NCBI GenBank assembly: GCA_947462875.1
Contig: CANHQJ010000007.1
Location: 95,682 to 159,681, forward strand
Reading direction: 5' to 3'
Length of the DNA: 64,000 bases
Origin: Verrucomicrobiia bacterium
GTDB taxonomy: Bacteria > Verrucomicrobiota > Verrucomicrobiia > Verrucomicrobiales > Akkermansiaceae
In this document: positions 61,138 through 64,000 of the stretch, in pieces
How positions within the stretch are numbered: the stretch's first letter is position 1
Layout: every line of letters begins with the position of its first letter
Program-made: the position numbers and the translations under genes
Notes under the pieces: generated by a model
Seen by the model: the letters and a program-made list of their open reading frames with translations, nothing else
Database searches by the model: none
Told to the model about the DNA's origin: nothing

Positions 61138-61413
61138 ATGGAGGCACATGAATGGCGGGTGAAGAGCAAGGAAGAGGGAACCCGCTATTTCCGGGCGACG
61201 TATCATGCGGGGTCCTGGAAGTTCCAGAAAACTCTCAAGACGGATCCCGACTGGGAGCAGATCCCGCATCCGGATGCCGAACTGTGGCTGACCTTGCGCG
61301 ATATTTTGTGGAAACGTTACCAACGGAAGAGGGGATCGTGGAGCATCATCGAGAAGATCGACAAGATGCTTGAAAAGGATTTTGGCATCAAGAGTGAGCC
61401 TGCCGATGAATGA
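61138..61413 (+). CDS. Small conserved-looking protein of unknown function
   Basis: The 91-residue soluble protein MEAHEWRVKSKEEGTRYFRATYHAGSWKFQKTLKTDPDWEQ has many aromatic and charged residues, with DPDWEQIPHPDAELWLTLRDILWKRYQRKRG at its centre. The family is not recognised. It overlaps the bioA start by eight bases (bioA ATG at 61406), so the two are probably translated together. That argues it is a real gene. Confidence 0.65.
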   Translation: MEAHEWRVKSKEEGTRYFRATYHAGSWKFQKTLKTDPDWEQIPHPDAELWLTLRDILWKRYQRKRGSWSIIEKIDKMLEKDFGIKSEPADE

Positions 61414-62677
61414 ACAGACGCAGCAATGGCTCGCGTGGGATAGGCGGCATTGCTGGCATCCCTTCACGGATCAGCGCGCCTGGTGCGATCCGGAGTTCGA
61501 ACCGCTGATGCTGGTGCGCGGCGAAGGAGTGTGGTTGTGGGATTCCGAGGGGCGGCGCTACTTCGATGGCAATTCCTCGATCTGGACGAACATTCACGGT
61601 CACGCGCATCCCGTGCTGAATGCCGCGGCGCAAGAGCAGTTGGCGCAGGTGGCGCATACCTCGTATCTGGGATTCGCGAATCCGCGTGCTTCCGAATTGG
61701 CGGCGCGGTTGTGCGGTTTTTTCCCGGCCGATACGTTGACGCGGGTGTTTTTTTCCGATGATGGCTCTACCGCTGTCGAGTGCGCGGTGAAAATGGCCTT
61801 GCAGTACCGGATGCAAACCGGTGCGCCCGAGCGGACGCGGTTGGTGGCGTTTGACAATGCCTATCACGGCGACACCATGGGCGCGGCCTCGCTGGGCGGC
61901 GTGAGTTTGTTTTTCGAACGCTTTCGGAAATTCGGGATGCCGGTGAGTTTTGTTCGTGACCTGTCAGAGCTGCGCGCGCTGGACGCTGGCGAGATCGCGG
62001 CGGTGATCATCGAACCGCTGATCCAGGGCGTCAATCAAATGCGTCTGTGGCCGGCAGGGATGTTGCGCGAGCTGCGCGAGTGGTGCGATGCCACCGGCGT
62101 GCATTTGATTCTGGATGAAGTGATGACGGGCTTCGGCAGGACGGGGACGATGTTCGCGTGTGAGCGGGAGGGCGTGGTGCCGGATTTTCTCTGTCTCGCC
62201 AAAGGCCTGACGGGGGGCTATCTGCCACTGGCGGCCACCATGACCAGGGAGACGATCCACCGGGCGTTCGAGGGGCCGGAAAATGTCTTCTACTATGGAC
62301 ATAGTTATACGGCGAATCCGTTGGGCTGTGCGGTGGCCTTGGCGAGCCTCGACGTGTTTTCGGCGGAGAAAGTGATGGAGCGCCTGCCGCACAGGGCGGA
62401 GTTTTTCGCGCGTATCCTGCACGAGGCGTTTCCGCGGCATCTGGTGCGGGTTTGTGGGATGATCGCGGGCATTGAGCTGCGCAGGGCGGATGGCTCGGCA
62501 TTTCCCGCGGAGGAAAAAACGGGGGCGCGGGTGTGCCTGGCGGCGCGGGAATTCGGCTTATTGACGCGGCCGATCCGCGATACGATCGTGCTGATGCCAC
62601 CCTTGTGTGCTACGGAAGAGGAGTTGGTCTTCGCGGTGGAGGCGCTGAAGCAGGCGATCATCAAACATCTATCGTAG
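61406..62677 (+). CDS. bioA: Adenosylmethionine-8-amino-7-oxononanoate aminotransferase
   Basis: The 423-residue PLP enzyme makes 7,8-diaminopelargonate in biotin synthesis. The start MNEQTQQWLAWDRRHCWHPFTDQ at 61406 contains the BioA-type WHPFT motif. DGSTAVECAVKMALQY binds the PLP phosphate, LILDEVMTGFGRTG holds D237, and LAKGLTGGYLPLA holds the Schiff-base lysine K266. No other bio genes are nearby. Its 3' end overlaps the convergent EcsC-like gene by 17 bp. Confidence 0.92.
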   Translation: MNEQTQQWLAWDRRHCWHPFTDQRAWCDPEFEPLMLVRGEGVWLWDSEGRRYFDGNSSIWTNIHGHAHPVLNAAAQEQLAQVAHTSYLGFANPRASELAARLCGFFPADTLTRVFFSDDGSTAVECAVKMALQYRMQTGAPERTRLVAFDNAYHGDTMGAASLGGVSLFFERFRKFGMPVSFVRDLSELRALDAGEIAAVIIEPLIQGVNQMRLWPAGMLRELREWCDATGVHLILDEVMTGFGRTGTMFACEREGVVPDFLCLAKGLTGGYLPLAATMTRETIHRAFEGPENVFYYGHSYTANPLGCAVALASLDVFSAEKVMERLPHRAEFFARILHEAFPRHLVRVCGMIAGIELRRADGSAFPAEEKTGARVCLAAREFGLLTRPIRDTIVLMPPLCATEEELVFAVEALKQAIIKHLS

Positions 62678-63293
62678 TGACCGGCAACGGAGGCGGGTTT
62701 GCTGGCAGCAGATCGATGTCTTTTTGAAACATCTCGATGGCGGTTTTGGCGACTTGGGCGGTGTCGTAGTAGGCGTAGCCGCCGACACCTACGGCACCGA
62801 TGAGCGGGAGCCAGCGCGCGACACCTTTGGCGATGCCTTTTTGAGTGAGTTTGATGCCGATTTTTTTTGCAACCTGTTGCAAGACCTGTTGGGTGGTCTG
62901 TTTCACGAGGTAGCGGTCACCGACGCGCACCACGAGGTCGCGCACGGCCATGGCGGCTCCGTGGCGAAAGATGCAATAGAGCATTTGGCTTTGCGAAAGC
63001 GTGGTGGTCTTGCCGTAAAGTCCGGCGAGATCGGCGACCATTTGCCCCTGGATGTGCCACACCGCCATTAGTTCGGGGATGATGGTGAGCCAACCGAGCG
63101 GGCCGGGTGGCAGGGCGAGGGCACCGGCGGTGGTGGCGGCCTTGGCGGCCGCGGCATTGGCGATCTGGCGGGCGCGCGCGGCGGTATCGGTGATGGGAAC
63201 TTCCTTCGTGTCGGGAATGCGACCGATCAATTCGAGAATGGCATCGGTGAAACGATGATGCGTTTCCTCAGCGGGGAGTGGCGGCTGTTTCAT
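62661..63293 (-). CDS. EcsC-like family protein
   Basis: The 210-residue protein has an N-terminal helical part (HRFTDAILELIGRIPDTKEVPITDTAARARQIANAAAAKAATTAGALALPPGPLGWLTIIPELMAVW), a pattern of EcsC-type proteins. A Gly-rich segment near residue 165 follows (LPLIGAVGVGGYAYYDTAQVAKTA) that could associate with the membrane. EcsC proteins are of unknown function, often near transporters. It converges on bioA, overlapping it by 17 bp, and lies 16 nt downstream of no other gene on its strand except the EF-hand gene, which follows it. Confidence 0.65.
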   Translation of the reverse strand: MKQPPLPAEETHHRFTDAILELIGRIPDTKEVPITDTAARARQIANAAAAKAATTAGALALPPGPLGWLTIIPELMAVWHIQGQMVADLAGLYGKTTTLSQSQMLYCIFRHGAAMAVRDLVVRVGDRYLVKQTTQQVLQQVAKKIGIKLTQKGIAKGVARWLPLIGAVGVGGYAYYDTAQVAKTAIEMFQKDIDLLPANPPPLPVTTIDV

Positions 63294-63309
63294 AGGGGAA
63301 TCGGGTGGA

Positions 63310-63777
63310 TCACTCGTAGGATTGCGCGGCTTTCATCAGTCGTTCGATCGGGGTGGCGGCATTTGTCAAATTGAGCGCGCTGCGGAAAGCCGCGGCTTCC
63401 TCGTTGCTGAGAGTGCCGTTTTTATCGACATCGATGACGTTGAAAAGTTTCGTTAGGCTGCCATCGCGGTCGAACCGTTTGTCCGACTCGGCGCGGCTGA
63501 TGTAACCATCGCGATTGAGATCGGCATTGAGGAACTGGGATTGGGTAACCTTGGGATTGAAGGCCTGCCATTCCGAAAAGGTGATCAAGCGGTCATTGTC
63601 GATATCGATGCGGTGGAAAAAACCTTGTTTCATGTAGGCATCGAACTCCTTGCGAGTGGATTTGCCATCGGCATTGGCATCGAGGCGGCTGTAGGTGTCT
63701 TCGGTGGCGCATTGGGTGAGCAGTAAGAAAGAACCGCAGGCGAGCAGTGCGCATGTGTGGGCGAATGGAAGTTTCAT
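63310..63777 (-). CDS. EF-hand calcium-binding lipoprotein
   Basis: The 155-residue protein starts MKLPFAHTCALLACGSFLLLTQCATED; cysteine 23 after LTQ fits a lipoprotein site. Four EF-hand loops lie at residues 33-44 (DANADGKSTRKE), 58-69 (DIDNDRLITFSE), 86-97 (DLNRDGYISRAE) and 116-127 (DVDKNGTLSNEE). It should bind calcium in the periplasm or at the outer membrane. Its role is unknown. On the minus strand it lies upstream of the EcsC-like gene. Confidence 0.86.
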   Translation of the reverse strand: MKLPFAHTCALLACGSFLLLTQCATEDTYSRLDANADGKSTRKEFDAYMKQGFFHRIDIDNDRLITFSEWQAFNPKVTQSQFLNADLNRDGYISRAESDKRFDRDGSLTKLFNVIDVDKNGTLSNEEAAAFRSALNLTNAATPIERLMKAAQSYE

Positions 63778-63857
63778 GGCCGTGATAGTTACTTGATTGG
63801 CATCATGGCGCCTGACGCAGAGTTGTCGAGGAAATTTCGTGGGATTGATCACATGCG

Positions 63858-64000
63858 TGTTGCCTCATTGAAGCGGACACCATAAATATTTCCATGAGTG
63901 ACTGGGAGAGTGCCGTTGCCTCATAAATAGAGACACCATGGCGCCAGCCATGAGTATGAGTGAAAAAAGCATCGAAGAATACACAAAGAAGATGCGCGCA
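63858..64000 (+). mobile_element. Left end of an insertion sequence (partial)
   Basis: Two aligned copies of GTTGCCTCAT-N7-GACACCAT, at 63859-63883 and 63915-63939, are spaced 56 bp apart. The outer copy is preceded by T, giving a TGTTGCC end. A coding start follows at 63950. Repeated binding motifs inside the terminus, then the transposase gene, resemble IS21-like elements. The right end is outside the window. Confidence 0.65.
63950..64000 (+). CDS. Probable transposase/integrase N-terminus (partial)
   Basis: Only 17 codons are visible, MSMSEKSIEEYTKKMRA, open to the right edge; an ATG two codons later is also possible. The opening resembles N-termini of rve-type transposases (EEYTKxxRA). 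Its position, 10 nt after the second terminal motif copy, supports this. Too short to assign a family. Confidence 0.5.
   Translation, partial: MSMSEKSIEEYTKKMRA

Overview
The window is a GC-rich (roughly 60%) bacterial chromosome segment. A member of the Verrucomicrobia (Verrucomicrobiales-like) is the best guess. The reasons are the paired DUF1592/DUF1552 cytochrome genes, two secreted DUF1080 proteins, a secreted glycosidase-like protein, a MauG-type di-haem protein, HPr kinase together with enzyme I, and REP-like dispersed repeats. This is inference from gene content; no rRNA gene is present to confirm it.

Layout. 1-12.1 kb is mostly minus strand: the DUF1592-DUF1552 pair, a tRNA-Cys-like fragment, a sirtuin, a dehydroquinate-synthase-like protein, RibF, a membrane protein, a DUF433 protein, a squalene/phytoene synthase, a MYG1-like protein, two YkgJ-type Cys-cluster proteins and an amidase lipoprotein. 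12.2-18.9 kb is plus strand: hemC overlapping a cobA-hemD fusion (tetrapyrrole synthesis), a TetR regulator and a large secreted TIM-barrel protein. 19.2-23.9 kb is different in character: seven short plus-strand cassettes of lower GC, each followed by an imperfect hairpin site. In four of them the first bases of the cassette are the exact reverse complement of the start of its own hairpin site. That is integron gene-cassette/attC architecture, with no integrase in the window (a CALIN-type array). Cargo is a SUKH-type protein, a RelB/ParE-type toxin-antitoxin pair, lipoproteins and secreted proteins.

24-43.4 kb is ordinary chromosome: DUF1080, a tandem FKBP with a strong terminator, REP-like repeats, a probable M29 peptidase-rarA-ptsI-S41 protease operon, a GH25-like lipoprotein, hprK, a CCA-adding-type nucleotidyltransferase, a MauG-like protein, a beta-helix protein, a photolyase-related protein with a flavin reductase-like gene, and a repeat protein. 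43.5-57.6 kb is the conserved trmD / tRNA-Thr-tuf-tRNA-Trp-secE-nusG-rplKAJL-rpoBC block, ending in a clear intrinsic terminator. 57.7-63.8 kb holds a membrane-anchored hydrolase, an SDR, an NRAMP-like transporter, bioA, an EcsC-like protein and an EF-hand lipoprotein. The right edge enters an insertion element whose end carries two phased copies of a terminal motif before the start of a probable transposase gene.

The most interesting signal is the 19.2-23.9 kb cassette array.
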